Source of the DNA: Kluyvera intermedia
GTDB taxonomy: Bacteria > Pseudomonadota > Gammaproteobacteria > Enterobacterales > Enterobacteriaceae
Length of the DNA stretch: 64,000 nt
Reading direction: 5' to 3'
Assembly (NCBI RefSeq): GCF_034424175.1
Contig: NZ_CP139986.1
Coordinates: forward strand, 1,860,001 to 1,924,000
The notes under the pieces were generated by a model that was not told the DNA's origin, did no database searches, and saw only the letters and a list, made by a program, of their open reading frames with translations. Of this stretch, positions 35,178-44,172 are shown one piece after another (within the stretch, counting starts at the first letter, position 1; each line of letters opens with the position of its first letter). A program made the translations under genes and the position numbers.

Positions 35178-35191
35178 TAGGAATTTCCTCA
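35178..35191 (-). promoter_or_regulatory. RcsAB box candidate upstream of rcsA
   Basis: On the reverse strand TGAGGAAATTCCTA matches the RcsAB consensus TAAGRATATTCCTA with two changes. It lies about 245 bp upstream of the rcsA start codon, compatible with the known autoactivation of rcsA in E. coli. The rest of 34933-35208 is AT-rich leader. Confidence 0.6.
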
Positions 35192-35208
35192 TAATAACCC
35201 GGGAGGTA

Positions 35209-36003
35209 CTATGGAGAATTTATGCGTGGCAACTCACTGATAATATCTGCTAATAGATCAAATATCTCACTAAATAAATGCTCGCAGAAAGGTGCAATCA
35301 GTGGCATTAATGCTGCCATCAGTAGAATACCGACGGTGAGGGTAATAGGGAAACCAATCACGAATATCGATAGCTGCGGCGTCATGCGATTAAGCATACC
35401 CAGCGCCAGGTTAACGGTCAGCAATAAGGTGATGATGGGCAGGGCGAGCATCAAGCCGTTAAGGAAGATCATCCCTCCGGCACGCGTGAGCGCCAAAAAC
35501 GCGTTACTGTTGATAGGCTCGCCACCAATAGGCAAGGTGTGAAAGGTGTCAACCAGCAGTGAAATCAGCCAAAGGTGGCCGTTAAAGACCAGGAATAGCA
35601 GCAGCGCCAGCATATCCATGATTCGCGCCAGTACTGGCATGTTGAGGTTGCTACCGGGGTCCACAAAAGTGGCGAACGACAATCCCATTTGCAGGCCGAT
35701 AATCTCGCCGCTGGTTCGCACCGCGGCAAAGGCGAACTGCATTGTAAAACCCAGCGCAATACCGATCAGAATTTGTTGAAGTGCCAACCAAAGAGCGTTT
35801 GCCGAAAATAATGGAACCTCAACCACGGGCAGCGAGGGGGCAATCACAATGGTGATGAGCACACCCAACCCGAGTTTCACTCGCTTCGGTACCGACTTTT
35901 CGCTGAGGATGGGAGCGGTAGTAATCAGCGCCAGCACGCGTAGTAGCGGCCAGAAGTAGAGGCTTATCCAGGCGATCCACTGGTCGCTGGTCACGTGCAT
36001 CAT
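35209..36003 (-). CDS. fliR: Flagellar export gate protein FliR
   Basis: A 264-residue multi-helix membrane protein of the FliR/SpaR family, with LRVLALITTAPILSEKSVPKRVKLGLG, GLQMGLSFATFVDPGSNLNMPVLARIMDMLALLLFL and FCEHLFSEIFDLLADIISELP. It forms the FliPQR export gate in the basal body. It is the last gene of the leftward fliLMNOPQR run and starts 6 nt after the fliQ stop. The first of two adjacent ATGs at 36003 matches the E. coli start. Confidence 0.96.
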   Translation of the reverse strand: MMHVTSDQWIAWISLYFWPLLRVLALITTAPILSEKSVPKRVKLGLGVLITIVIAPSLPVVEVPLFSANALWLALQQILIGIALGFTMQFAFAAVRTSGEIIGLQMGLSFATFVDPGSNLNMPVLARIMDMLALLLFLVFNGHLWLISLLVDTFHTLPIGGEPINSNAFLALTRAGGMIFLNGLMLALPIITLLLTVNLALGMLNRMTPQLSIFVIGFPITLTVGILLMAALMPLIAPFCEHLFSEIFDLLADIISELPRINSP

Positions 36004-36009
36004 GGCGGC

Positions 36010-36279
36010 TTAACCGATGATATAGGGAAGGTTGCTGAACAGCGTACGCACGTAGTCCAACAGCAGATTCAGCATCCACGGTCCTGCCACAATAATGGCA
36101 ATAAATACGGCAATAATTTTCGGGATAAATGACAGCGTCATTTCGTTAATCTGCGTGGCGGCCTGCAGAATACTGATAATCAGACCGGTCACCAGCGATA
36201 CCAACAGCAACGGGGCGGCAAGTGCCAGCGCGACTTTCATCGCTTCGGTGCCCATCATCATGACGGATTCAGGGGTCAT
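36010..36279 (-). CDS. fliQ: Flagellar export gate protein FliQ
   Basis: An 89-residue protein with two long membrane helices, MTPESVMMMGTEAMKVALAL ... VTGLIISILQAATQINEMTLSF, full length for FliQ. It packs around FliP and FliR in the export gate. It lies 9 nt downstream of fliP. Confidence 0.96.
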   Translation of the reverse strand: MTPESVMMMGTEAMKVALALAAPLLLVSLVTGLIISILQAATQINEMTLSFIPKIIAVFIAIIVAGPWMLNLLLDYVRTLFSNLPYIIG

Positions 36280-36288
36280 GGGTACTCC

Positions 36289-37026
36289 TTAACTGTAGAA
36301 GCTTTGCGCCAGCGAACCGACCAGCAACTGCCAACCGTCTACCAACACAAACAGCATTAACTTGAACGGCAGGGCAATCGTCGCGGGCGGCACCATCATC
36401 ATCCCTAGCGCCATCAATACGCTAGCAATCACCAGGTCGATAATCAGGAACGGAATAAAAATGGTGAAGCCAATCTGGAAAGCGGTTTTCAGCTCACTGG
36501 TGACGTAAGCGGGAAGCAGAATACGCATGGGTACGGCTTCCGGCCCCTGAATCGGTGCGCTGTTAGCCAGCCGGGCAAAGAGCGCCAGGTCAGCTTCGCG
36601 GGTCTGGCGCAGCATAAATTCGCGCAGCGGCTGGGAGCCTTTGTCCAGCGCTTCCTGCATGGTGATTTTGTCTTCGCTGAACGGCTGATAGGCGTCGGTA
36701 TAAATCTTATCGATAACCGGCGACATAATAAAAAAGGTGAGGAACAGCGCCAGTCCGAGCATGACCTGATTGGGCGGCGCGGATGGTGTGCCGAGTGCGC
36801 TACGCAGCAGGCCAAATACAATAATGATGCGGGTAAAGCTGGTCATCATCAGCAGAATTGCCGGGATAAACGTCAATGAAGTGATAAACACCAGCGTCTG
36901 AACCGGCAAAGACCAGCTTTGACCACCATTGGCCAGCGGCTGGCTGATTAAGCCAGGAAGTTCAGCAAATGCTGAAGGCGAGAGCATTAATAGCCCGCCC
37001 AGGGCAAGGGAATAGAGACGACGCAT
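36289..37026 (-). CDS. fliP: Flagellar export gate protein FliP
   Basis: A 245-residue FliP with a cleavable N-terminal signal (MRRLYSLALGGLLMLSPSAFA), as known for this protein. Signature segments are ILLMMTSFTRIIIVFGLLRSALG, PPNQVMLGLALFLTFFIM and MMMVPPATIALPFKLMLFVLVDGW. Five copies form the core of the export gate. Its ATG overlaps the fliO stop by one base. Confidence 0.97.
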   Translation of the reverse strand: MRRLYSLALGGLLMLSPSAFAELPGLISQPLANGGQSWSLPVQTLVFITSLTFIPAILLMMTSFTRIIIVFGLLRSALGTPSAPPNQVMLGLALFLTFFIMSPVIDKIYTDAYQPFSEDKITMQEALDKGSQPLREFMLRQTREADLALFARLANSAPIQGPEAVPMRILLPAYVTSELKTAFQIGFTIFIPFLIIDLVIASVLMALGMMMVPPATIALPFKLMLFVLVDGWQLLVGSLAQSFYS

Positions 37027-37457
37027 TAGGATCTCCCCGGGCGCTTAAGCATATTTTTCATCAGTGATGCAAATTCCGGTACGGCGGCCGGTAACGGCTT
37101 AGAATCAACGGGTGCCGGAGGTAAGGTATGCAGCAAAGTGACCTGCTGTGCGGTGACGCCCAATACCAGCCGGGCATCGTCTACGTTCACAATCACCACC
37201 CGCTCACGATTGCCCAGTGACGTGCTGGCGCTGACCGCTAGCCCATTAACCGGGCGGTTTTTCATCGCGCCCGGCATCACCCGTTTTACCACCCACGCGG
37301 CAGCAAGAATCAGCACAATAATGCCCAACAGCGCACCGCTAACCTGAATCAGCGGCGAAGTTGCTGGTTCATTGGCATGCATGACGTTGGCCGGCGCAGT
37401 GGTATGCGCCGATGCGGTAGAAGAGGTCGGATGCGTTAAGCTGGGCTGTGATTTCAT
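37026..37457 (-). CDS. fliO: Flagellar assembly protein FliO
   Basis: A 143-residue protein with one membrane helix (SPLIQVSGALLGIIVLILAAAWVV) and a cytoplasmic domain with LGNRERVVIVNVDDARLVLGVTAQQVTLLH. FliO helps assemble the FliP ring. The start at 37457, one base after the fliN stop, implies coupling; it adds about 22 Ser/Thr-rich residues compared with E. coli FliO. A second ATG at 37382 would give a protein of E. coli size but has no ribosome-binding site. Confidence 0.92.
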   Translation of the reverse strand: MKSQPSLTHPTSSTASAHTTAPANVMHANEPATSPLIQVSGALLGIIVLILAAAWVVKRVMPGAMKNRPVNGLAVSASTSLGNRERVVIVNVDDARLVLGVTAQQVTLLHTLPPAPVDSKPLPAAVPEFASLMKNMLKRPGRS

Positions 37458-37458
37458 T

Positions 37459-37875
37459 TTAACGACTCAGGCGGCGCATACGTTCAGATGGCGTAATGAT
37501 GTCGGTAATACGCACACCGTATTTATCGGCGACGACTACCACTTCACCCTGAGCAATCAGATAACCGTTGATCAGAATATCAAGCGGTTCACCGGCCAGA
37601 CCGTCCAGCGCCACCACTGAACCTTGCGTCAGGCGCAGCAGTTCTTTGATGGTCATTCGGGTACGTCCTAGCTCCACGGTCAGTTTGACCGGGATATCCA
37701 TAATCAAGTCGATATCCTGCAATGTCCCGCTGACGTCACCGCCGCCCAGTTGCTGGAATACCGCTTCGGCGGCACTCTTGCTACTGCTGGTTGTTTGTTG
37801 CTCGTTTAGCGCTTCAGCCCACAGATCGTCCACGGATCCGCTGTTGTCATCGGGTGGAGTATTCATATCACTCAT
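37459..37875 (-). CDS. fliN: Flagellar motor switch protein FliN
   Basis: A 138-residue protein with a variable acidic N-terminus and the SpoA domain: IMDIPVKLTVELGRTRMTIKELLRLTQGSVVALDG, GEPLDILINGYLIAQGEVVVV and YGVRITDIITPSERMRRL. It is part of the C ring with FliM and FliG. Its ATG overlaps the fliM stop (ATGA). Confidence 0.97.
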   Translation of the reverse strand: MSDMNTPPDDNSGSVDDLWAEALNEQQTTSSSKSAAEAVFQQLGGGDVSGTLQDIDLIMDIPVKLTVELGRTRMTIKELLRLTQGSVVALDGLAGEPLDILINGYLIAQGEVVVVADKYGVRITDIITPSERMRRLSR

Positions 37876-38876
37876 TTGGGCTGTTCCTCGTTCAGCGAAT
37901 TCAATATCGGGTTGATCAAATGTTCTACGCGCAGCGCATACTGGCCGTTGACGGTACCGTACTGACTGGTCAGCACAGGTACGCCATCGACGTGAGCAAT
38001 AATGCGATCGGGCTTGTCAATCGGCAGGACATCACCGGGTTTTAATTTCAGTATTTGGGATAAGCGCAGCGAAATATCGGCAAAGTTGGCCACCAGTTCC
38101 AGCTCCGAGTGCTGCACCTGGCGCACCAGATTCTCCCGCCAGTTCTGATCTTCATTGCGTGAGTTTTCCAGCGGTGGATTAACCAGCAGCTCGCGCAGCG
38201 GTTCAATCATGCTAAACGGCAGACAGATATTGAATTCGCCGGTCAGGTTACCGATTTCTACATGGAACGGCGTGTTGACCACGATATCGTTTGGCGAGGT
38301 GGTGATATTGGTGAATTTCACCTGCATTTCCGAACGCACGTACTCTACTTCCAGCGGATTAATCGCTTTCCATGCGTCGCTATAACCTTCCAGCGCCAGC
38401 TTCAACATCCGGTTAATCACGCGCTGCTCGGTGTGGGTAAACTCGCGTCCTTCGACCTTCGTCGGAAAACGACCGTCGCCCCCGAACAGGTTGTCCACGG
38501 CAATAAACACCAGGCTTGGCGAGAACACCACCAGACCGGTACCGCGCAGCGGTTTCAGGTGAATCAGGTTGAGGTTGGTCGGCACCGGTAGATTGCGGGC
38601 AAACTCGTGATAAGGCTGAATGCGAATCGCCCCCACGGTAATGTCCGGGCTACGGCGCAACAGGTTAAACAACCCCATACGGAAGTGGCGCGCAAAACGC
38701 TCGTTAATAATCTCCAGCGCTTGTAAACGCTCGCGGACAACCCGGCGCTGGGTATTAGGATCGTAGGGACGAATATCATCTTCGCCCACCGCTCGTGCCA
38801 GAGGCTCGCTGGCGTTTTCGCTGTCGCCGTTAAGCAGCGCATCAATTTCGGCCTGAGAAAGAATACTGTCGCCCAT
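37872..38876 (-). CDS. fliM: Flagellar motor switch protein FliM
   Basis: A 334-residue protein with the N-terminal CheY-P-binding peptide SILSQAEIDALLNG, a CheC-like middle domain (about 40-230, MGLFNLLRRSPDITVG) and a C-terminal SpoA domain. The length equals that of E. coli FliM. The ATG at 38876 starts MGDSILSQ; a longer in-frame start would run into fliL. It links chemotaxis signalling to motor switching. Confidence 0.97.
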   Translation of the reverse strand: MGDSILSQAEIDALLNGDSENASEPLARAVGEDDIRPYDPNTQRRVVRERLQALEIINERFARHFRMGLFNLLRRSPDITVGAIRIQPYHEFARNLPVPTNLNLIHLKPLRGTGLVVFSPSLVFIAVDNLFGGDGRFPTKVEGREFTHTEQRVINRMLKLALEGYSDAWKAINPLEVEYVRSEMQVKFTNITTSPNDIVVNTPFHVEIGNLTGEFNICLPFSMIEPLRELLVNPPLENSRNEDQNWRENLVRQVQHSELELVANFADISLRLSQILKLKPGDVLPIDKPDRIIAHVDGVPVLTSQYGTVNGQYALRVEHLINPILNSLNEEQPK

Positions 38877-38880
38877 AGCG

Positions 38881-39348
38881 CTATCGCAGAATAAAGGCGG
38901 TATACAGAACGTCGGTGATGTCCTGTTTAGGCTGACTGGCAATCAGCGGGGTGCTCAACGTTGCTTTAATATCGGCAGCGAGCTGTTTTTTACCCTCGTC
39001 GGTGGCGAGTTTAGCGGCATCCTGACGTGATAACAGCAGCAGCATCCGGCTACGAACTTCTGGCAGGTAATCGTTCAGACGCGCGCGATCGGCTTCACTT
39101 TTCATTCGCAGCGTCACGCCAACGTAGAGCACGCGGTCGGCATCGCCCAGATTCACGGTAAAGGTGTCGAGCGGGAAAAAGACCGGGGCGGCAGGTGGTG
39201 GCGCTTCTTTCGGTGCGGCAGCGGCAGTCTTATTCTCAAATCGCCAATAGCTGTAGCCTGCGGTGGCGCAGGCGGCGAGCGTTACCAGAACCAGAAGCGG
39301 GATCCACAGGGAGCGTTTGCTCTTTTTAGTGATTGCGGTGTCAGTCAT
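38881..39348 (-). CDS. fliL: Flagellar basal-body-associated protein FliL
   Basis: A 155-residue protein with one N-terminal membrane helix (LWIPLLVLVTLAACATAGYSYW) and a periplasmic domain (PLDTFTVNLGDADRVLYVGVTLRM). FliL stabilises stators at the rotor and heads the fliLMNOPQR operon. It is separated from fliK by 100 bp with a long hairpin. Confidence 0.95.
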   Translation of the reverse strand: MTDTAITKKSKRSLWIPLLVLVTLAACATAGYSYWRFENKTAAAAPKEAPPPAAPVFFPLDTFTVNLGDADRVLYVGVTLRMKSEADRARLNDYLPEVRSRMLLLLSRQDAAKLATDEGKKQLAADIKATLSTPLIASQPKQDITDVLYTAFILR

Positions 39349-39380
39349 TTGATGCGGTCTTCCTGTTAGAGCTTATCAGA

Positions 39381-39433
39381 TGATTATCCCGCCTCCCGCT
39401 CGGGTCAAAGCGCGGAAAAGACGGGAATAATCA
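39381..39433. repeat. Long hairpin in the fliK-fliL gap
   Basis: Arms TGATTAT-CCCG and CGGGAATAATCA (one bulge) pair across 53 nt, enclosing a GC-rich inner part. It lies in the only real gap of the fliF-fliR run, between fliK and fliL. It could be a processing or stability element, or part of the fliL promoter region. No T run follows. Confidence 0.55.
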
Positions 39434-39448
39434 TGTTACCTCGGGCGT

Positions 39449-40654
39449 TTAAGCAAAGATGTCTACCGCATTGTCACCACGAGCGGCGGATTGCAGGGTG
39501 ACAGGGACTGGCAAAATATCGCCATCGTCATGGTCTTCGGCGTGGCTCACATCAGCGCGCGAAGCGAATGACTGTTGCGACGACTGCTGCTGTTGCCCGG
39601 CAAAACCGTTACTGCTGATGTTGCTTTGCCCCAGTTGAATCCCGCTCTCTTCAAGCTGGCTACGCAGAACCGGCAGCGCGGCTTCCAGCGCCGCACGGAC
39701 ATGGCTATGCGGTGAAGCCATCTGGATCTGCGCTAAGTTATCCTCAACTTTCAAGGTGATGTGAACCTGGCCTAGTGATTCTGGATGCAGACGCAGTTCA
39801 GCCGTTTGCTGGCCCTGACGGGTAAACAGCGTGACATGCTGGCTAACATTCTGCTGCCAGTCGGGCGTGCCTAGCTGTGCATGAATATTGGCGGTGGCCG
39901 CGGCGACGGAAGTTCCCGCTGGGGTGATGAACTGGCTGGCAACGGGGGCAAGTGTTGCCGTTGGTGCCGCAGGGCTTGGTGTGCTTTCAGTGTCTGCTTT
40001 CTGCGCGTTAACCGCAAAAGCCGGAACCACCGCTGCGGCACGAGCGTCGGTTTGCGCGGCTGAAATTGGCGCGCCTTTGCTCTCCGCTAATCCATCTGCT
40101 TTACCGTTGCTACGGTTAAGCGAAGCGGTCAGCGTATTGAGTGCTTCGCCTGATTGTGCAACTGTAGCAGCAACCGTGGTCTGCGGTACGGGCTGTGCCG
40201 CAGGCATCACCGGGAGCATTGCCATCAATGCACTCAGGCTTTTCATCTCATCATCGCTGAGCTTCGCTTCACCGTCGTCATCTTTAGCGTCTTTTACGCT
40301 GCCGTTTTCTTTGCTTGCCGCCAGTTCACTTTTCAGGTGAGCGGCCAGTGAGCTCAGTAGCGTCTGGGCATCGTCAGGCGTAACGGTATTCAGGGCGGAG
40401 TCACTTGTTGTGCGCGTTGCCTCTTGCGACACCAGCCACTCGGTCAGCGATTGTCCCGGGGTTTTGATGTCACGCGGTGTTGCGGTGTCTTCACTGGCTA
40501 CCAGCTTTGTTTTGACGTCGCTAAGCTCGACACCTTGCGATAAGGTTTCCGCCAGCAACGCCAGAAAATCCTCAGGGCTGCCAGCGGCTTTTGTCGTGCT
40601 GTCGGCGCCAGCAAGTTGGGTGTCGCTGACAACCAGGTTTGGCAGTGTGATCAT
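39449..40654 (-). CDS. fliK: Flagellar hook-length control protein FliK
   Basis: A 401-residue protein, somewhat longer than E. coli FliK (375). The N-terminal two thirds is low-complexity, rich in Ala, Thr, Ser and Asp (disordered ruler). The C-terminal FliK domain is conserved: WQQNVSQHVTLFTRQGQQTAELRLHPESLGQVHITLKVED and LRSQLEESGIQLGQSNISS. It measures hook length and switches export specificity through FlhB. Its start overlaps the fliJ stop by 4 nt. Confidence 0.95.
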   Translation of the reverse strand: MITLPNLVVSDTQLAGADSTTKAAGSPEDFLALLAETLSQGVELSDVKTKLVASEDTATPRDIKTPGQSLTEWLVSQEATRTTSDSALNTVTPDDAQTLLSSLAAHLKSELAASKENGSVKDAKDDDGEAKLSDDEMKSLSALMAMLPVMPAAQPVPQTTVAATVAQSGEALNTLTASLNRSNGKADGLAESKGAPISAAQTDARAAAVVPAFAVNAQKADTESTPSPAAPTATLAPVASQFITPAGTSVAAATANIHAQLGTPDWQQNVSQHVTLFTRQGQQTAELRLHPESLGQVHITLKVEDNLAQIQMASPHSHVRAALEAALPVLRSQLEESGIQLGQSNISSNGFAGQQQQSSQQSFASRADVSHAEDHDDGDILPVPVTLQSAARGDNAVDIFA

Positions 40655-41094
40655 TCGGGTTTCCTCAAGGTAGCGCGCTGGGCAAACTCATCCATTTTCT
40701 TTTGATCGAGGCGGTTTTCCGCCAACAATTCGGCTGACGCCTGTCTTTCCTGGAGCGCCTGCCATGCTTGCAGACGCTGCTTTTTCTCTCGCCAGAAGGT
40801 CAGGGCCTGCTCCACTTTTTTATTCCACTGGATGAGCTGTTGGCGGTGCTGGTCAATGGCCTTCTCCAGCGTCTGGATAAACTGCTGATAGTTCTGCCAG
40901 CGAAGGCTGGCAATCCCCTGACTCATGTCGTTGTTCAGGTTGTTCTGGTATTCAAGCTGGTAGTCCATCAACATTTTCAGCTGTTCTTCCGCTTGCTGGC
41001 AGCCACGCCGCATCTCGCCCAGCGCCAGGGCGGCGTTGTCGACATCGGTTTCTGCCAGTTCTTTCAGCGTTGCTAATGCACCGTGCTGCGCCAT
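40651..41094 (-). CDS. fliJ: Flagellar export chaperone FliJ
   Basis: A 147-residue, almost wholly alpha-helical coiled-coil protein (LATLKELAETDVDNAALALGEMRRGC; QFIQTLEKAIDQHRQQLIQW). FliJ acts as the central stalk of the FliI ATPase ring and as an export cofactor. It lies 21 bp after fliI. Confidence 0.95.
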   Translation of the reverse strand: MAQHGALATLKELAETDVDNAALALGEMRRGCQQAEEQLKMLMDYQLEYQNNLNNDMSQGIASLRWQNYQQFIQTLEKAIDQHRQQLIQWNKKVEQALTFWREKKQRLQAWQALQERQASAELLAENRLDQKKMDEFAQRATLRKPE

Positions 41095-41115
41095 GTTTAT
41101 GATCCTCTTGCTTCA

Positions 41116-42486
41116 CTAAGACGTTGGGAAAATCAATTCCAGATGCTGAATTGACGATTCCCAGTCAGCTTTTTCAAGAATGCCTTGCTGTAAAAATGCT
41201 TCCAGCTGTGGCCAGAGCGTAATGGCTTTGTCGAGCATCGGGTCGCTGCCTTTGGCATAGGCGCCGACGCTAATCAGGTCACGGTTACGCTGGAAACTGG
41301 AGAGCAGCTGTTTGAAATGACGCACCCGCGCGTAATGTTCTTCCGTGATAAGTGCGGTCATGGCACGGCTGATTGAGGCTTCAATATCAATCGCCGGATA
41401 ATGCCCGGCTTCCGCCAGCCGTCGTGACAGCACAATGTGACCATCAAGGATCGCACGCGCGGAGTCGGCAATCGGGTCCTGCTGGTCATCACCTTCGGTC
41501 AGTACGGTATAAAAAGCCGTAATGGAGCCGCCGCCGGTGATGCCGTTACCGGCGCGTTCAACCAGGGCGGGCAGCTTGGCGAATACCGACGGTGGGTAGC
41601 CTTTGGTCGCTGGGGGTTCGCCAATGGCCAGCGCGATTTCACGCTGCGCCATGGCATAACGGGTGAGGGAGTCCATAATCAGCAGCACGTGCTGACCCCG
41701 GTCGCGGAAATCTTCCGCCACGCGTGTGGCATACGCGGCACCCTGCATACGCAGTAAAGGTGACACGTCGGCGGGGGCGGCAATCACCACCGAACGCGCG
41801 CGCCCTTCGGTACCAAGGATGTTCTCGATAAAATCTTTCACTTCGCGGCCACGCTCGCCGATAAGCCCGACCACAATCACATCGGCGCGGGTATAACGCG
41901 CCATCATGCCGAGCAGCACGCTCTTACCGACGCCGGAACCGGCAAACAGCCCCATACGTTGACCGCGCCCAACGGTAAGCAAGGCATTGATAGGACGCAC
42001 GCCGGTATCGAGCACGTGTTCAATCGGCGTTCGTTGCAGCGGGTTAAACGGTTGAGTGATCAGCGCCCCGGTCTCTGTCGTATCCGGCGCGGGAAGGCCA
42101 TCGAGCGGCTTGCCGCCACCGTCCAGCACGCGGCCGAGCAGCGCTGGGCCGAGCGGTAATTGTTTGCCGCTTTGCAGACCTTCACCGGCAAGATTACGGG
42201 CGTAAACGCGCGCACCGGGTAAGATCCCTTCGACCTCTTCCAGCGGCATTAAAAACAGACGGTGACCGTTAAAACCGACCACTTCGCTTTCTACTTCCTG
42301 CATTTCTGCACCCTGCTGGCGTTCAATAATGCAGGTTGCTCCCAGCGGAAGTTGCAGGCCGGTGGCTTCCAGCACCAGACCAGTCGCGCGGATCAGGCGA
42401 CCGTAACGACGCACCGCAGGAAGTTGTGCGATGCGCGCCTCAAAGTTATCCAGCGTATTTAACCAGCGGGTCAGACGGACGGTCAT
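41116..42486 (-). CDS. fliI: Flagellum-specific ATPase FliI
   Basis: A 456-residue F1-beta-like ATPase. The Walker A (GLFAGSGVGKSVLLGM), VGLIGERGREVKDFIE, Walker B (HVLLIMDSLTRYAMAQREIALAIGEPPATKGYPPSVFAKLP is the region) and SITAFYTVLTEGDDQQDPI motifs are all present. It energises type III export with FliH and FliJ. The ATG at 42486 gives MTVRLTRWLNTLDNFE as in E. coli and its first base overlaps the fliH stop. Confidence 0.97.
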   Translation of the reverse strand: MTVRLTRWLNTLDNFEARIAQLPAVRRYGRLIRATGLVLEATGLQLPLGATCIIERQQGAEMQEVESEVVGFNGHRLFLMPLEEVEGILPGARVYARNLAGEGLQSGKQLPLGPALLGRVLDGGGKPLDGLPAPDTTETGALITQPFNPLQRTPIEHVLDTGVRPINALLTVGRGQRMGLFAGSGVGKSVLLGMMARYTRADVIVVGLIGERGREVKDFIENILGTEGRARSVVIAAPADVSPLLRMQGAAYATRVAEDFRDRGQHVLLIMDSLTRYAMAQREIALAIGEPPATKGYPPSVFAKLPALVERAGNGITGGGSITAFYTVLTEGDDQQDPIADSARAILDGHIVLSRRLAEAGHYPAIDIEASISRAMTALITEEHYARVRHFKQLLSSFQRNRDLISVGAYAKGSDPMLDKAITLWPQLEAFLQQGILEKADWESSIQHLELIFPTS

Positions 42487-43184
42487 CAGCAGGCTCCCGG
42501 AGCCGCCAGGCGGCACAGTTCCTGCCAGCGAGTGGCAACACTGGCATCAAGGTCGCCTTCATCAGCGGAGACTTTACAGCCGCCAGGATGCAAAGTCGGG
42601 TCGCCGCGCAGCCGCCAGCCGTGCAGGTCGAGAGTCGCGCCGAGCATTTCTTCAACCCGTGGCAGATCTTCCGGGCTCACGCGCAGCTGAGGTTTGCCGG
42701 TAAACATCGGCTCCTGCTGTAATAGTGTCTGGATCTGTTTGATCAGCGCGCTGTTATCTACCCCAGTAACCTGACCGACAATTTGCCGCGCTGCTTCCAG
42801 CGCCATCTGCACTAAGCGTGACGCGATGACGCTGTCCAGCGTATCCAGCGTATGCTGGAATTCACTCGCCAACTGCTGCATACGAGCATGAATGGGTGCT
42901 TGCTCTTGCTTCGCTTGCGCCAAGCCTTGTTCAAGCCCTTGCGCCAGGCCTTCCTGATAACCCTGTTGTTGCCCAGCAGCGTGACCTTCACGCAGCCCGG
43001 CTTGATAGCCCTGTTCGTGGGCCTGAATTTGCAACTGTGCCAGCTGTTGTTGTTGCAGCTGTTCAGCGGAAATTTCTTCGGCCATTTCGTCGAGTGGGTC
43101 GACGGCGATCGGGGCGAACTCGGGCACGGATGGCGGTGCGAGATCGTCAGGCTGCCAGACTTTCCACGGTGTGGTATCAGACAT
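42486..43184 (-). CDS. fliH: Flagellar export ATPase regulator FliH
   Basis: A 232-residue protein. The N-terminal WKVWQPDDLAPP is the conserved membrane/C-ring anchor; the middle has the GxxxG-like repeats typical of FliH (EQGYQAGLREGHAAGQQQGYQEGLAQGLEQGL), and the C-terminal domain (ALEAARQIVGQ ... GCKVSADEGDLDASVATRW) binds FliI. The start at 43184 (MSDTTPWKV) overlaps the end of fliG by 8 nt, as in E. coli. Confidence 0.96.
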   Translation of the reverse strand: MSDTTPWKVWQPDDLAPPSVPEFAPIAVDPLDEMAEEISAEQLQQQQLAQLQIQAHEQGYQAGLREGHAAGQQQGYQEGLAQGLEQGLAQAKQEQAPIHARMQQLASEFQHTLDTLDSVIASRLVQMALEAARQIVGQVTGVDNSALIKQIQTLLQQEPMFTGKPQLRVSPEDLPRVEEMLGATLDLHGWRLRGDPTLHPGGCKVSADEGDLDASVATRWQELCRLAAPGAC

Positions 43185-44172
43185 AGGTGTCGTCTCCGCT
43201 GCCAATCACCATCTCGCCGGTTTCGGCCAGTCGGCGCACAATAAGCAGAATCGCTTTCTGTTCGTTTTCCACCTGAGACAGACGCACCGGGCCACGGTTG
43301 GCCAGATCGTCTCTGAGAATGTCGGCTGCACGTTGGGACATATTGCGCAGGAACTTCTCGCGAAGCGGTGGCTCGGAACCTTTGAGTGCGATAAGCAGCG
43401 ATTCGGAGTCCACTTCCTGCAACAGACGCTGGATACTGCGATCGTCGACTTCGACCAGGTTCTCGAACAGGAACATCTCGTCGATAATTTTCTGTGCCAG
43501 ATCGCCATCGAACTCGCGAACGGCTGAGATAACCGCTTCTTCCTGCTGTGTTTTCATCAGGTTGATGATTTCGGCCGCCGTTCTCACGCCGCCCATTTTG
43601 CTGCGCTTGAGGTTCTGACCGTCGAGCAGGTTGTTCAGCACTTCGGTCAGCTCCGCCAGTGCGGCTGGCTGTACACCGCCGAAGGTGGCGATACGCAGCA
43701 TCACATCGTGACGCAGACGTTCATCGAACAGCGCCAGAATATCGGCCGCCTGACCCCGTTTAAGGTGCACAAGGATGGTGGCGATAATCTGCGGATGCTC
43801 GTCGCGAATGATATCGGCCGCGCTCTGCGGTTCCATAAAGTTGAGTGTTTCGATACCGCTGGTGGTTTCGCGGGTTTCGAGAATATCTTCCAGTAGGCTG
43901 GAAGCACGTTCTTCACCCAACGCTTTGACCAACACTGAACGCAGGTATTCGTTGGCGTTGACGCTCAGCGCCGCGAACTGTTCGGCCTCAATTTCAAACT
44001 CAGCCAGTACATCGGTGAGCTGTTTATTGGAGATTTGCTTCACGCCTGCCATGGCGGTACTGAGCTGCTGGACTTCGCGCGTGCTGAGGTGCTTGAACAC
44101 CTCGGCGGCGCGATCTTCGCCAATCGTCATCAGCAAAATGACGCTTTTATCGATCCCGGAAAGATTACTCAT
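43177..44172 (-). CDS. fliG: Flagellar motor switch protein FliG
   Basis: A 331-residue FliG, the normal length. It starts MSNLSGIDKSVILLMTIGED, has the middle EHPQIIATILVHLKRGQAADILA (EHPQ motif) and the torque-generating C-terminal charged helix LLIALKGSEPPLREKFLRNMSQRAADILRDDL. It binds FliF and FliM and contacts the stators. The start overlaps the fliF stop by 8 nt. Confidence 0.97.
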   Translation of the reverse strand: MSNLSGIDKSVILLMTIGEDRAAEVFKHLSTREVQQLSTAMAGVKQISNKQLTDVLAEFEIEAEQFAALSVNANEYLRSVLVKALGEERASSLLEDILETRETTSGIETLNFMEPQSAADIIRDEHPQIIATILVHLKRGQAADILALFDERLRHDVMLRIATFGGVQPAALAELTEVLNNLLDGQNLKRSKMGGVRTAAEIINLMKTQQEEAVISAVREFDGDLAQKIIDEMFLFENLVEVDDRSIQRLLQEVDSESLLIALKGSEPPLREKFLRNMSQRAADILRDDLANRGPVRLSQVENEQKAILLIVRRLAETGEMVIGSGDDTYV

